From the NCBI GenBank assembly GCA_943736015.1, contig OX031068.1, positions 29,563,296 to 29,627,295 on the forward strand: DNA of 64,000 nt, in the 5' to 3' direction. The notes below the pieces were generated by a model. That model was not told where the DNA came from, made no database searches, and worked only from the letters and a program-made list of their open reading frames with translations. Positions 1-10,555 of the stretch are shown here, piece by piece. Position numbers and translations under genes: made by a program. Source of the DNA: Tridacna crocea (Eukaryota > Mollusca > Bivalvia > Cardiida > Cardiidae). Position 1 is the stretch's first letter; the number at the start of each line of letters is the position of its first letter.

Positions 1-71
1 TCCACTATGTTTTCTAAAGGCTTCTTTCTCAAGGTCGTCAAATGTAGGGACTGTTTAGTAATGGGTTAATG
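1..71 (-). repeat. Family A MITE, right half only (cut by window edge)
   Basis: Begins inside the stem (ACTATGTTTTCT) and ends GTAATGGG followed by TTAA. The left half lies outside the window. Internal spacing matches the complete copies. Confidence 0.8.
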
Positions 72-410
72 TACCAAACAGGTCACATTTACACGAAGAG
101 CACCCTACTATATGATATAGCTTCAAACGATTTCAAGAGCCGCACAATTTCAAGAGAGAAATGCGATACTTTTGAATCTTTGATCCGATTTCATTACGAC
201 ATGTAGCCCGGATCTCGGATTTTTATCGTGCTTTAATCTTGACAGATAGAGGGATATGCGGTCTCCAGGATGCTCGAACATTTTGCTATTATGATTTCTC
301 TCTTCAACAGTTTTTTTTATTTCCCGTTTTTATGCTTTACTTTCGATGCAACTCCACTTATTAAGCATCGCCCTTTTGGCGCCATAGGCGACAACACTGA
401 CTTTTGCAGA

Positions 411-472
411 CGGCATAGATCAAGATCAGACTGCACAGAACGTGCAGTCTGATCTTTGATCTATACTGGCCG
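411..472. repeat. Family B hairpin
   Basis: The arms AGATCAGACTGCAC and GTGCAGTCTGATCT flank a short loop. The outer parts GCATAGATC and GATCTATAC also pair. The left flank carries a CTTTTGCAGACGG motif and the right flank CTGGCCGC, as in other B copies. This is the reference description for family B: a hairpin of about 60 bp with degenerate flanks and no visible coding capacity. It may be a small MITE, but its ends are too diverged to assign a superfamily. Confidence 0.85.
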
Positions 473-640
473 CGAATGTAGTCAACCCTTTACGACTCAA
501 AAACTTTGTAAGTGCTAATTTTTTGTCGAAAGTCGAGTATATTTATTTTGCGCTGAAAGAGATAAAAGATTGAGTCTCAGATTAATTTTATTAATATCTA
601 AAATAGCTTTCCAATATCTTTCTTAATATATTAATACTTT

Positions 641-1640
641 CCTAGGATGCCAATCATTAAATCTCTGGGCAAATTAAACCCTAGGATGCAATAGATTCAC
701 GTCATTTTGTAGGATGCGAACTGTAGGATACTGATGATTAAAATGAAACTCTTAGGTTTGATTAAGCTGATTAACTGCAGGATGCTGATGATTAATAATT
801 AATTCTAGGATGCTGATGATTGATATCAATCTCTAGGATGCTGATTAACTGCAGGATGCTGATGATCAATAATTATAACTCTAGGTCGCTGATGATTAAT
901 ATTAATCTCTAGGATGCTGATTAACTGCAAGATGCTGATGATTAATAATAATATATAGGATGCTGATTAACTGCAAAATGCTAATGATTGATAATTAACT
1001 TCTAGGATGATGATGAATTATAATTATGAAACTCTAGGGTGCTGATGATTAATATTGAACTCGAAGATACTAAAGATATACATCAGTTTGTAGAAAGCTG
1101 ATGATTAACATTTAGCTGTGGAATGCCATGGATTACCATCATTTTGTAGGATGCTGATGATTAATATTTAGCTGTAGGATGCCGAAGATTAATAACAAAC
1201 CCCGGGATACTATAGATTAATATCGTTCTGTAAGATGCTGGTGATTCATATTAAACTCCAGAGTGCTATAGATTCACATTATCCTGTACGATGCTGATGA
1301 CTGATATTTAACTCTTTTAAATGCTGATGATTAAAATCTAATCTCTCACTGTTAAATATTATTCAACTTTTGGTGTTGATGTCTTATATTAATGCCAAGG
1401 ATCCTCTTTTTTGATACCTATCTTTATGATGGTGGTGATTTAGGTAAAACTCGTGTATAGCTTCGTTTAATACTAGTCTCCAGTATGCTAACATTCTAGT
1501 GATCACTATTAATCTCTAGAATACTGATGATTTATTTCAATCTCCAGGATGCAGATGATTGTTGTTAATCTAAAGGTGACTTATGATTTATATTGATCCA
1601 TACAATGCTGATAATTTACATTAAATTTTTGGATGCAAAA
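641..1640. repeat. Degenerate minisatellite, unit about 25-30 bp
   Basis: Dozens of imperfect copies of TAGGATGCTGATGATTAAT separated by short variable spacers (for example TATTAATCTC). The units are clearest at 760-1060 and decay toward 1640. No open frame runs through the array. It is an old, diverged tandem repeat. Confidence 0.9.
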
Positions 1641-1652
1641 AAAAAAAGATAT

Positions 1653-1742
1653 TCAATCCTTTACAAAAGAATCCCAAGTCTTTACGAAGCCAAAGATAGG
1701 AACTTTTGAAAACATAATAGGAAAAGGAGAAGATGCTGGTAA
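1653..1742 (+). repeat. Family A MITE fragment (left half, diverged)
   Basis: Contains ATCCTTTAC, a GAAGCC-like segment, then GAAAACATAATAGGAAAAGG and GATGCTGGTAAC. The sequence stops at the palindrome centre, with no second arm. Confidence 0.65.
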
Positions 1743-1938
1743 CAACGTGGGTGAGATAGCTCAAATTAGTACAACTCAGATCTTGTAATGATGCCTCTCT
1801 ATACTATCCTGCAATTTCCTTTTTTGCCGCATAGTCCTGTAACAGTCTTAGTTACCCAATTCAAAGTTACGCTTGTCATAGCAGTAACACTTTACCTCGT
1901 ATCTGTGGTCAAGGACACTACACTAATTCTTACTTATC

Positions 1939-2157
1939 TCATTACCAAACGACAAAATTCTAGGTTGGACTAAATAGAAAGGATTTGCAGACGACAAAAC
2001 AAAGTTACTGAAACTTTGAAATTTGTTTTGTGAACGGTAGAAAACATTGTGGGAAAAGGAGAAAATGCTGGTTACCAGCATTTTCTCCTTTTTCCACAAT
2101 GTTTTCTACAGGCGTCTTTCTCAGGATAATCAAAAGAAGGGATTGTGTGGTAATAGG
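1939..2157 (-). repeat. Family A MITE, complete
   Basis: The left end TCATTACCAAACGAC is followed by a GCAGACGACAAA segment. The palindrome at about 2040-2112 has GGAAAAGGAGAAAATGCTGG and its mirror. The right end GTGTGGTAATAGG abuts TTAA at 2158-2161. About 219 bp. No coding sequence. Confidence 0.9.
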
Positions 2158-2408
2158 TTAAAACGAAACTTACATGTAATCATAAGTTGAACACATAAAC
2201 ACGGTAGTAAAAGAGATCAAATGCAATTTTTCCGTTTTCCACAATCTTTTTGTTATGAAATCTGCAACATGAAAAAATAAAAGATATCGTCTGCATGGGG
2301 GAAATGAGTTAATGTCCACTTTCGTAAATAATTTGTTGACTTTCATCTCCAAACATGGCAGATGTTTTCTAATACAGATGTATTTTCGGAATGAGCGATG
2401 CCGATTAA

Positions 2409-2669
2409 CCCTTTACCAGACAACAAAATTTCAGACTGGTCCAAATTGAAAGCACTTGCAGACGACAAAATAAAGTAACTCAAAAATTAAAATTTGTTTC
2501 CAGCAGGTAGAAAACATTCTGGGAAAAGGAGCATTTTGTCCTTTACCCACAATGTTTTTTTACTCTACTCGTATTAAACAAAATTTACATCATTTGAACC
2601 ACATTGAAATTATCATCTGCAATTGCTCTCAGTTTGGACAAGGTTGAAATTTTGTCGTCTGGTAAAAGA
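2409..2669. repeat. Family A MITE with two identical-type ends
   Basis: TTAA at 2405-2408 and 2670-2673 flank the element. Both terminal domains are of the GTCGTCTGCAAATGC type, whereas a normal copy has one such end and one CACACAATCCC end. The central palindrome is reduced. It is probably a recombinant between two copies. Confidence 0.8.
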
Positions 2670-2686
2670 TTAATTTGTTGAGTTTA

Positions 2687-2713
2687 GAAAAAAAAAAGAC
2701 ACACACACACACA
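2687..2713. repeat. Poly-A plus (AC)n microsatellite
   Basis: A run of A followed by about seven AC dinucleotides. Confidence 0.9.
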
Positions 2714-2916
2714 TCACGTATATTCAGGCAAGACTTCTGCTAGAACGAGTACAACAGCACTGAAAAATGTCCCTATATGCACTTGACGTTAAATCATCCC
2801 GACTTTATCAGATATTGACAAGCTGTTATTGCAAAGGCAATAACGCTCTGCCGAATGAATTTTTTTAATGTCCGAATTCAAAGCATTGGTAAACGACAAA
2901 TCGAATTGTGATTAAT

Positions 2917-3136
2917 TCATTACCAAACGACAAAAAATCAGGTTTGTCAAAATCTAAAGCATTTGCAGACGACTAAATAAAAGTGACTGAAAATTTAAAA
3001 TTTGTTTTATAAAGGGTAGAAAACATTGTGGGAAAAGGAGAAAATGCTGATAACCAGCATTTTCTCCTTTTTCCACAATGTTTTCTAGAGGCCTTTTTCT
3101 GAGGGTCGTCAAAAGTCGTCATTGTGTTGTATAGGG
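2917..3136 (-). repeat. Family A MITE, complete (tandem unit 1)
   Basis: TTAA at 2913-2916 lies on the left and TTAG on the right. The palindrome at 3018-3092 is nearly perfect. Length is about 220 bp. Confidence 0.9.
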
Positions 3137-3267
3137 TTAGATGAGTCCGACTTTCACAGATATTGACAATTTGTCATTGCAAAGGCAATAATGCTCTACC
3201 AGATGGATTTTTTCTTCGTCCGAATTCAAAGAGTTGGTATGGTACAAATCGAATTGTGATTATTGAA

Positions 3268-3465
3268 CTCATTACTAAACGACAAAAAAAAAGAAGTTTG
3301 TCCAAATTGAAAGCGTTTGCAGACGACCATATAAAAGTGACTGAAAGTTTGAAATTTGTTTTGTGAAAGATAGAAAAACTTTGTGGGAAAAGGAGAAAAT
3401 GCTGGTTACCAGTATTTTCTTCTTTTCCTTAATGTTTTCTACTCTATCCGGCAAAAACTAGTTTA
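3268..3465 (-). repeat. Family A MITE (tandem unit 2, right end lost)
   Basis: The left end CTCATTACTAAACGAC and the palindrome are present. The second arm has decayed (TATTTTCTTCTTTTCCTTAA) and the GGG end is missing. Confidence 0.8.
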
Positions 3466-3590
3466 CTCTAGTTCATTTGTATCAATTTCGAATTTTTCAT
3501 CTGCAGTCACAAGTATTTTTCATTTGGAGATGTCAAGAATGTGTTGTTCGGAAAAAAGTTAAATTGTCACCGATTGATCACAAGCACTCA

Positions 3591-3755
3591 GACCCAGGGA
3601 TCCGTATTTCCTTCGGGAGATATAGATTTGAAAAGTACCACAATTTGGAATTGGGGGAAGCAAATAGTTTAGCCAATCAGAAGTTGTGTTACATTCTAAA
3701 TCTATGATAGTACGAAGAATGTTCATATGAATAGTTGATGATTTCGGGCCTAGTT
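3591..3755. repeat. Family E fold-back, diverged
   Basis: Keeps the CAGGGATCCGTATT end, GTTTAGCCAATCAGAAGTTG and a terminal TTCGGGCC, but much of the left inner arm is changed. Compare the cleaner copies at 23581 and 26565. Confidence 0.6.
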
Positions 3756-3861
3756 TTATGTATTGCCTTTGAACACGGCCATAATTATAACAGCTCGACC
3801 TCTGCTTCACGACTGCTTCACGACTCACAATATAGAGTTCACTGAAAACTTTAAATATCTT

Positions 3862-4290
3862 TATCACACTCGACACAACTCGGCCGATTCCGTACCTCTA
3901 TCTAACCTCGTCCGTATATATGTTACAGCCAATCTGTGAAATCAGCCATTTCATGAAATGGCTGAAAATTTTAGTCATTTCGTGAAATTGCTAATCCACT
4001 TAAACTGCGAATCACGTGATCTTATACATGGCGCGTCACTGTCAGTCGTTCAGCGACGACATCAACAACCCTGATAAGTTATTCAATCACATCTGTTTAA
4101 GTATCGGTGAAAATTTCAATCGGAATTGATAAACCGCGTTAAATAATGAATGTACGAATTGTTTGTCAACTCAACTGAAATAAATTCAAAAAGATTTCAA
4201 TAGGAAATTGAAACTAAAGTTTTCTTTTTTAAGAGGAGCCTTACAATTTTCAAACGGTAAACCGGCTTATTTCCGGGTATGTACCGATCT
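3862..4290 (+). repeat. Dispersed repeat Q, copy 1
   Basis: Shares a long segment with the reverse strand of 15456-15850 and part of 19074-19270: CGGCCGATT, CTAACCTCGTCCGTATAT, ATCACGTGAT, GGTGAAAATTTCAAT, GAGGAGCCTTACAATTTTC and an ending in ACCGGCTTATTTCCGGG. It contains a perfect 22-bp palindrome at 3943-3964 that is absent from copy 2. No inverted termini or coding potential; superfamily unknown. Confidence 0.8.
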
Positions 4291-4391
4291 GGTGCATATC
4301 AGTCCTCCAGATACAGGCGAGGGATTTGATGGTTCCCATCGATACAGATATTTTGACCGATCTTTATCGCACACGCTGGCCTGTACAAGAG

Positions 4392-4470
4392 ACTGGTACA
4401 GGATTCAAGATCAGATTGCATGTTCTGTGCAATGTTGATCTTGACCCATGAAGTCTGCAAAGCCCATGTC
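4392..4470. repeat. Family B hairpin, diverged
   Basis: Contains AAGATCAGATTGCATG and a mirrored but decayed right arm, then GTCTGCAAAGCCCATGTCTTCG, which resembles the flank of other B copies. Confidence 0.7.
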
Positions 4471-4679
4471 TTCGTCTATGACGCTGACAGAGGTGCTTTC
4501 CGTCAATTGATATAAAATGGATTTATCTGGAATATTCAACAGCTACTTTTGATAATGCAGGGTAGAATCAGACTGCTCGAATGTGCAATCAGGAACTTTG
4601 CAGATGGACATTTAAGTGTCACAAAATCGCGTTGAATAGAGAAGTCAAACAATATGGCAGGTGTCTGATTTGATCTGCA

Positions 4680-4868
4680 GAGCCCCAGATAGAGGGAGTG
4701 ATTTTTATTTCAAACATGAAAATAATAATCATTCTGCACTAAACCCTATGTTATGGGTACTCATTAGAATCGTCTCATTGAGACGATTCTAATGAGTACC
4801 CACCACATAGGGTTTTGAGGATAAATAATGGATTTAGAATACAATCACTCCCTCTCATCTGGAGCTGT
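4680..4868. repeat. Family K palindromic MITE, copy 1
   Basis: The terminal inverted repeat AGCCCCAGATAGAGGGAGTG pairs with CACTCCCTCTCATCTGGAGCT. The long inner palindrome at 4738-4816 reads AAACCCTATGTTATGGGTAC, then ATTAGAATCGTCTCA and its mirror. A direct repeat resembling ATATGGCAGGTGTCTGAT lies just outside on each side (4653 and 4916). Confidence 0.88.
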
Positions 4869-5414
4869 GTACTAACGGTCACGAAAACCACAGGAAATGG
4901 GGAGGGGTTAAAACATTATGGCGGGTGACTGATATTTGATCTCTCATCGTTTCTACAAATGAAAAAAGATAGGAAACAATAACCATGGTGATAAAAATCA
5001 AGGAAACATCAATATTACATGACACTTTAATGGTCTGTAGGGACCAGGATCACCCGTTCCTTCATGCACGATTTTAAAACACACCAAAAATGCACAAATG
5101 AAAATGAAGTTTCTTTGACATCTTCAGTTAAAGATTGGGATGAATTTATCAATTTATCAAAATGACAAATAAAAGAATTGTTGCCAAAAGAAAAATGGTG
5201 TGTATTTATCATTTTTGTCGCATACCACAATCTTTTTGAGAGAAAAATCGCAAAGCATCAGGAAAAAAAAGTTAAACAATGTACTAATTGCTGTACTGGT
5301 CGTTTAAACGTTTTATCTGTTTCCTAAATAAGATCACTTTTCATGAATATTCCTGTGTATGAGTTCGGTAGCAGTCATGTATTTTCGTCATGAAAACTAA
5401 AAGATGTCTGTGCT

Positions 5415-5640
5415 GCAAGATACGTCTGCTTCTATCATCGTCGTAGTCGTCTTCGTCATCATCATCATTATCATCATCATCATCATCATCATCATCTTCT
5501 TCTTCTTCTTCGTCGTCGTCCTAATCATCATCATCATTATCAAAACCATCATCACCATAACTACCATCATCATCATTATCTTCGTCAGCATGACAATTAT
5601 TATCATCATCACTGTCACCATCATAATTATCATGTTATAA
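5415..5640. repeat. (ATC)n/(CTT)n trinucleotide microsatellite
   Basis: A long ATC/CTT/GTC trinucleotide tract. Open frames on both strands (poly-Ile one way, poly-Met the other) are artefacts of the repeat. Confidence 0.95.
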
Positions 5641-5758
5641 TGCTTCATGCTGTTTGTACCATTTGATTTAAAGCTTTGAAATTCCTTGTCGTCTGCAAAC
5701 ATTTTAGATGTGAACAAGTCTACCATGAAGATTATGGACTGTTATAGAGCTTTGTTAA

Positions 5759-5978
5759 CCCTTTATCAAACAATCCCTGGTTTTTACGACCCTGAGATAG
5801 AAGCCTTCTGAAAACATTGTGGGAAAAGGAGAAAATGCTGGTAACCAGCATTTTCTCCCTTTCCCACAATGCTTTCTACCCTGCTGGAAACAAATTTCAA
5901 ATTTTGAGTTACGTCTATTTTGTGTCTGCAAGTGTTTCCAACTTGGACCAGTCTAAAATTTTGTCGTTTGGTAAAGAG
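5759..5978 (+). repeat. Family A MITE, complete
   Basis: TTAA at 5755-5758. Left end CCCTTTATCAAACAATCCC, palindrome at 5812-5877, right end GTCGTTTGGTAAAGAG. About 220 bp. Confidence 0.92.
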
Positions 5979-6464
5979 TTAGATGGTTACAAGAATAGAT
6001 AAAGTAAGAGTTTCTTCTGTTGTGTGTAATTTGGTACACGTTACATTGTGCATGATGTATACTCTGGGAAAGAGGGTTTGTATATACATGTAGCATTTGT
6101 AAAGAGTATCGACCTATGTTAGCCTTCATAGTCCATTGTTCTTTGAACCCAGTTATTTTTTTTCCCTGCTCAGACATCCAAAGGTCATGCCGGGTTGTTT
6201 TCAGAAATTTACGTGTAATTTGGACGCACCGTAATTTACCGTAAAGAATTTCAAACTTACCAAATCCGGAGAGCCCAGGTCGGCTGTTGTTGACTTGGAT
6301 TAATAGAATAATTATTTTGTAGTAGTTTTTGGAAAAATGTTGACACGAAGTTATTCTACTCCTAAAAAATCAAATCAAAATGAGGAAATTGAGGACAAAA
6401 TTGAGGACCCTTTTGAAACCATTTTACCAACATGTAACACGTGTAGTGTGATTTGTACTATTAA

Positions 6465-6685
6465 CTCATTACCACACGTCAAAATTTTAGACTGGTTCAA
6501 ATTGAAAGCGTTTGCAGACAACAGAATAAAGGTGCCTGAAAAATTGAAATTTGTTCTGGGAAGGATAGAAAACACTGTGGGAAAAGGAGAAAATGCTGGT
6601 TACCAGCATTTTCTCCTTTTCCTACAGTATTTTCAAAAGGTTTCTTTCTCAGGGGCGTCAAAAGTAGGGATTGTGTGGTAATGGG
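6465..6685 (-). repeat. Family A MITE, complete 221 bp
   Basis: TTAA at 6461-6464 on the left and TTAG on the right. The stem uses the CACTGTGGG variant on one arm and CTACAGTA on the other. Confidence 0.92.
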
Positions 6686-6902
6686 TTAGTAGTAAAGTAG
6701 AAGAAATAACCTGTTCACTGACACTCCATTTCAAAACCAGTGGTAAATCAATGTCTGTGAGCACGCACTATAATACACTACTTTTTCTATACCGCGGCTA
6801 GATGCATGACGTTAATCGCCGGAATCGGGCTATGATCTCTCTCAATGCAAATTTATCATACTTCTGTGATATTTCCAATTCTGTCGTGTCCATTCTCTTT
6901 AA

Positions 6903-7124
6903 CCCATTACCACACAATCCCTACTTTTGACGCCCCTGAGAAAGAAGCCTTTAGAAAACATTGTGGGAAAAGGAGAAAATGCTGGTAACCAGCATTTTCT
7001 CCTTTTCCCACAATGTTATCTATCCTTCACAAAACAAATTTCAATTTTTTTTGTCACTTTTATTTTGTCGTCTGCAAATGCTTTCAATTTGAACCAGTCT
7101 AAAATATTGTCGTTTGGTAATGGG
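6903..7124 (+). repeat. Family A MITE, complete
   Basis: TTAA at 6899-6902, start CCCATTACCACACAATCCC, an uninterrupted palindrome near 6954-7020, right end GTTTGGTAATGGG. Confidence 0.93.
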
Positions 7125-7208
7125 TTTACTCTGTACCAGATACAATGATTCGGGACTTGTCCATGTTTAAACCTTTCAGTGCCATAAGGCAAAAACAGGG
7201 GCTTTTGG

Positions 7209-7266
7209 CGACGGTATAGATCAAGATCAGACTGTACAGGACGTGCAGCCTGATCTTAGATCTACC
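7209..7266. repeat. Family B hairpin
   Basis: GATCAAGATCAGACTGTACA with mirrored GTGCAGCCTGATCTTAGATC. It lies directly upstream of the next family A copy. Confidence 0.82.
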
Positions 7267-7272
7267 CCTTAA

Positions 7273-7482
7273 CCCTTTCCCAAACGACAAACTCTTAGAC
7301 CAAATTGAAAGCATTTGCAGACGACAATTCAACTCCTGCTGAAAAGATCATTTCTGTCCATGATAGGGTTGAAAACATTGTGGGAAAAGGAGAAAATGCT
7401 GGTTATCAGCATTTTTCCTTTTCCCACAATGTTATTAACAGGCTACTATTCCAGACCCGTAAAAACCAGGTTTGGGAAAGGG
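7273..7482 (-). repeat. Family A MITE, CCCTTTCCC-end subfamily
   Basis: TTAA at 7269-7272 and 7483-7486. The ends read CCCTTTCCCAAACGACAA and GTTTGGGAAAGGG, a subfamily shared with 31890-32110. Confidence 0.92.
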
Positions 7483-7486
7483 TTAA

Positions 7487-8212
7487 AGAGGCTCTTATAC
7501 TCATTTTTAAGCCACTTTTAACTCATTTTGTTTTTATTTTATCAAAATATAGTCATTCTTATATCTTTAAGCCAAATATTGCGCCTGGCGGTTGCAAGGT
7601 TGCTTAGATTACGCTCGATAGAAAATGCATTTCGCTGAGTTGCAGCATCCCATGTAAACAGACTCGTCGTTTCCGGTTTTTGAACTGAAGAATTCGATAT
7701 CCGTTATACACTCGGGTAGATTCGTATGATGATCATGTATTCTGTCACGTGACTATATTTGACCTTCGCCCTGCGTATATTGAGGAAAACAAAGAAAAAT
7801 GTGGGCTCCTCTGTTGCAGCTTCGTTTTTCAGATGGAGGTCACGACCTATATGCAAGTTACACCGTATCCGACTGTAGGCGGAAACCAATGATAAATTTC
7901 CGTGACTCACCACAATTGTTTACAGCTTCGATAGTCAGTTAGTTTTCTTCTGGCCAATGTTCGGTTTCTAACACAAACCTCCGTGTTTCTGTTTTTCAGT
8001 TACATAATATATGTCAGTAATTTATCGCTGTGTACACAAAGGACAGATTTCTGTACCGTTCTAATATTTTTTTAAAATTTAACAGCGTTTCTGCTCAGCT
8101 ACTGTAGACGCGCATCTTTAAGATCTACTTAGACAAAATTGTTGAAAACAGTTTTAAAAACCTTGAAAAGAGCTTTTCCACTTTTTCCGATACATTGTTT
8201 TCGAGGTTTTTT
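7487..8212. other. Unassigned AT-rich sequence
   Basis: No repeat family, long open frame or convincing exon seen. Short frames only. Confidence 0.5.
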
Positions 8213-8293
8213 AACCATTTACTACTGAATGACGATTTTAAACGACCCTAAGGAAGAAGCCTTTTGAAACATTGACGGAAAAGGAGAAAATGC
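8213..8293 (+). repeat. Family A MITE fragment (left half)
   Basis: ACCATTTACTACTGAATGAC, then GAAGAAGCCTTTTGAAACATT and GGAAAAGGAGAAAATGCC. It stops at the palindrome centre. Confidence 0.7.
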
Positions 8294-8328
8294 CTTACGA
8301 ATTGACCAAAGTGGGTACGAAATGACCA

Positions 8329-8614
8329 AAATAAAAAGAATACGTGGGTACGAGATTACCAGAATTGTACGAAATGGCATTGGTACGACGTGACCTAGTT
8401 ACGAAATGACTTGAAGCCGAGTAAACAATATGGCTCCTTCCGTAGGTACTTTTCAAAACCGAATAAGAACATAGTGCCGCCGCTTATTCAACGCTACAAG
8501 AAAACAGCAATTGCCTTCACTCTCCCCCCCCCATCCCCCTCCAAAGCTGATGTCCGTTCTATTTTTCTTTTCGTACAATTCTGGTAATCTCGTACCCGCC
8601 TATTCTTTTTATTT
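8329..8614. repeat. Inverted repeat, 45-bp arms
   Basis: The arm at 8329-8374 (AAAGAATACGTGGGTACGAG, CCAGAATTGTACGAAA) is mirrored at 8570-8614, about 195 bp apart. The left flank also repeats the motif TACGAAATGACC several times. Possibly a short-TIR element of an unlisted family. Confidence 0.75.
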
Positions 8615-8850
8615 CTCTTTCAATGTATTTCTTTATGTTGAGTGGTAGTTAAATGCACGACCCCTATCAGATCTTGTCTATATAAGTCTGTTTACGAATT
8701 AATGATTGCTAAAGTTCTGATGAGGCTATCAGCTGTCATTCATGACGAATTACCGATTTAATCACTGTAGCATTTCGAATTACCGATTATATCAATATAG
8801 CATTAACTAGAATATGAATGTTTTTTCTTTGAACTATTGAAATGGATCGT

Positions 8851-9074
8851 AGCTCCTCCAGATAGAACTGAGGACAGATTTTGATTTCATAATTGAAAAT
8901 ATGTATCATTCTCCACTAAACCCTATGTTATTGGTACTCATTGGAATCGTCTCATCGAGACGATTCTAATGAGTACCCGTCTCACCGAGACGATTCTAAT
9001 GAGTACCCACAACATAGGGTTTAGAAGAGAAATAATGGATTTAGAATGCCATCACTCCCTGTTATCTGGGGCTC
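8851..9074. repeat. Family K palindromic MITE, copy 2, with duplicated arm
   Basis: Terminal repeats AGCTCCTCCAGATAG and ATCTGGGGCTCT. The inner palindrome carries an extra copy of one arm: GAGACGATTCTAATGAGTAC occurs twice in a row (8956-8977 and about 8987-9008). Confidence 0.88.
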
Positions 9075-9299
9075 TGAATGGATGATCATTACAATGCCGA
9101 TAGTACTAAAGTCTAAACCTAGGTTTACGCAGTTTGCATGGAATACAAGTCTACGCCTTGTCTTTCCGCAAATTGATGATAATCCTTGCGACAAGATTAT
9201 CTCCCCACTCACTGCCTATCATTCTTCACAATCGTTGTTATCTTGGAAAGCAGCCACTTGCTTGGGAAGAATGAAGTGCAGGCAAAAGAAATTCCTGGG

Positions 9300-9928
9300 A
9301 CGCATGCGCATATTCCTGCGCATGCCATACTGTATTCTTCGAAGATTGGACCTGTCAGCTATGATGCATCACCCATCCCCTGTATACATGGGAAAGTAGG
9401 GCTTATATGGCCAGCAACACACGAAAAGGGGCATTCGGACATTTGCGTAAAGTCTCGGATTAGCCTGCTCAGTCCGCGGAGGCTAATCCGAGACGGCACT
9501 GTCCGACTACATTAGAATTTGTGCTACAGTAGACTTGTGGAAAACAGAAAATTACATAAAAAAGGAAAGTGTGGTCTCGGATTAGCCTGCGCGGACTGCG
9601 CAGGCTGATCCGAGACGACACTTTACGCAAATGTCCGAATGCCCCTTTTCGTGTGTTGCACGCCATATCGAATCTATTAGCCTATTACCCAAGCATGTGG
9701 GGGCTGTTTTCATAAATTTTCGGGGCACAGCTACAGAGCTAGTTACATACTTGCCGATTAAAGCTGAATGAATGACACCAGGTAGAGTTTTATTGAGTAA
9801 ACGTTTATTTCATTTGAATTTCAAAGTAACGCTTAATGTTTTGAAAAAATTACTCCGCTTCTGTACCCAGAATGCCCGAATTAGATAGATGTGTATTAAT
9901 TTGTAGAATGCCATCTAGCGGGAGATAA
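9300..9928 (+). repeat. Family H element, copy 1, interrupted by F
   Basis: The left part (TGCGCATGCCATAC, CTTCGAAGATTGGACCTG, ATGATGCATCACCC) is separated from the right part (CTATTAGCCTATTACC, GCACCAGG-like, TTTTATTGAGTAAACG, GAATGCCATCTAGCGGGAGA) by the F element at 9408-9665. Family H is about 350 bp when uninterrupted and ends in a small hairpin, CCATCTAGCGGGAGATAATGG-like. Its class is not recognised. Confidence 0.85.
9408..9665 (+). repeat. Family F MITE nested in H
   Basis: Ends TGGCCAGCAACACACGAAAA and TTTTCGTGTGTTGCACGCCA, with TA on each side (9406-9407, 9666-9667). Two internal GC-rich hairpins (GGATTAGCCTGCGC type) are separated by ACATTAGAATTTGTG. TA flanks and inverted ends suggest a Tc1/mariner-type MITE; this is inference. 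Confidence 0.9.
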
Positions 9929-9989
9929 GTGGGACGCACGGACAGGAGCGAGCGCTGGCCGCCGCGGTACAACTAATTACTAACTGTAC

Positions 9990-10068
9990 TAAAGAAGACG
10001 AAGAAGAAGAAGAAGAAGAAAAAGACGAAGAAGACGAAGAAATCGACAGCTGTTGCTTCCGATGAAGA

Positions 10069-10109
<41 letters not shown>

Positions 10110-10110
10110 A
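9990..10110. repeat. (GAA)n and (TGC)n/(TGA)n microsatellites
   Basis: A GAA/GAC tract is followed by seven TGC units and six TGA units. On the minus strand one 77-codon frame (10148-9915) reads poly-His, poly-Gln then poly-Ser, and another reads poly-Ser/poly-Ala. With two equally open frames I treat these as repeat artefacts, although a homopolymer-rich exon cannot be excluded. Confidence 0.9.
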
Positions 10111-10342
10111 CTCATCAACCAAGCATGGCCTTCCAAAAAGTCGGTCATTATAAAGACACATGTTTATATACAAGGTCAGTGACTAACAGAACACAGTCAA
10201 TATCCAGTCAAAGATTTTTCTCTTGATATTATGTTCCCAATTAGATCGCATTACATAAATATTGTCTCGGAATGAAGATCAATGTTTGTCTTATAGGAGC
10301 AATTAGGACGTTTGTTCTCCCTGTGTTTGATTTAGCCCTTAA

Positions 10343-10555
10343 CCTTTTGCCACACAATCGATAGTTTTGACGACTTTGAGAAAGAAGACTTTTGAAAACA
10401 TTGGTGGAAAAGGAGAAAATGCTGGTAACCAGCATTTTCTCCTTTGCCAACAATGTTTCCTTTCCTGTCAAAGAGAAATTTCTTAACTTGAGGCACATTT
10501 AATTTGTAAGCAGCAAATACTTTCGGTTCGGACAAGTCTAAAATTTGGTATTGGG
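10343..10555 (+). repeat. Family A MITE, complete, diverged
   Basis: TTAA at 10339-10342. Palindrome variant CATTGGTGGAAAAGG. Right end GGTATTGGG. Confidence 0.88.

Larger units (their letters stand above)
2795..3465. repeat. Imperfect tandem duplication, unit about 350 bp, each with a family A copy
   Basis: The non-MITE part (CAGATATTGACAA, GCAAAGGCAATAA, GTCCGAATTCAAAG, ACAAATCGAATTGTGATTA) occurs at 2808-2915 and again at 3158-3262, each time followed by a family A copy. A segment containing both the flank and the MITE was therefore duplicated. Confidence 0.85.

Noticed and set aside
641..1640. CRISPR-like array
   Set aside because: Repeats are degenerate, spacers are similar to one another and irregular, and the DNA is eukaryotic.
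5397..5726. 109-codon poly-Met and 78-codon poly-Ile frames
   Set aside because: Trinucleotide microsatellite artefacts.
9046..9515. 117- and 109-codon plus-strand frames
   Set aside because: They span the end of K, part of H and part of F, all non-coding repeats.
9915..10148. Poly-His/poly-Gln/poly-Ser minus-strand frame as a transcription-factor exon
   Set aside because: An alternative frame over the same tract is equally open and there is no conserved domain on either side. Kept only as a microsatellite.
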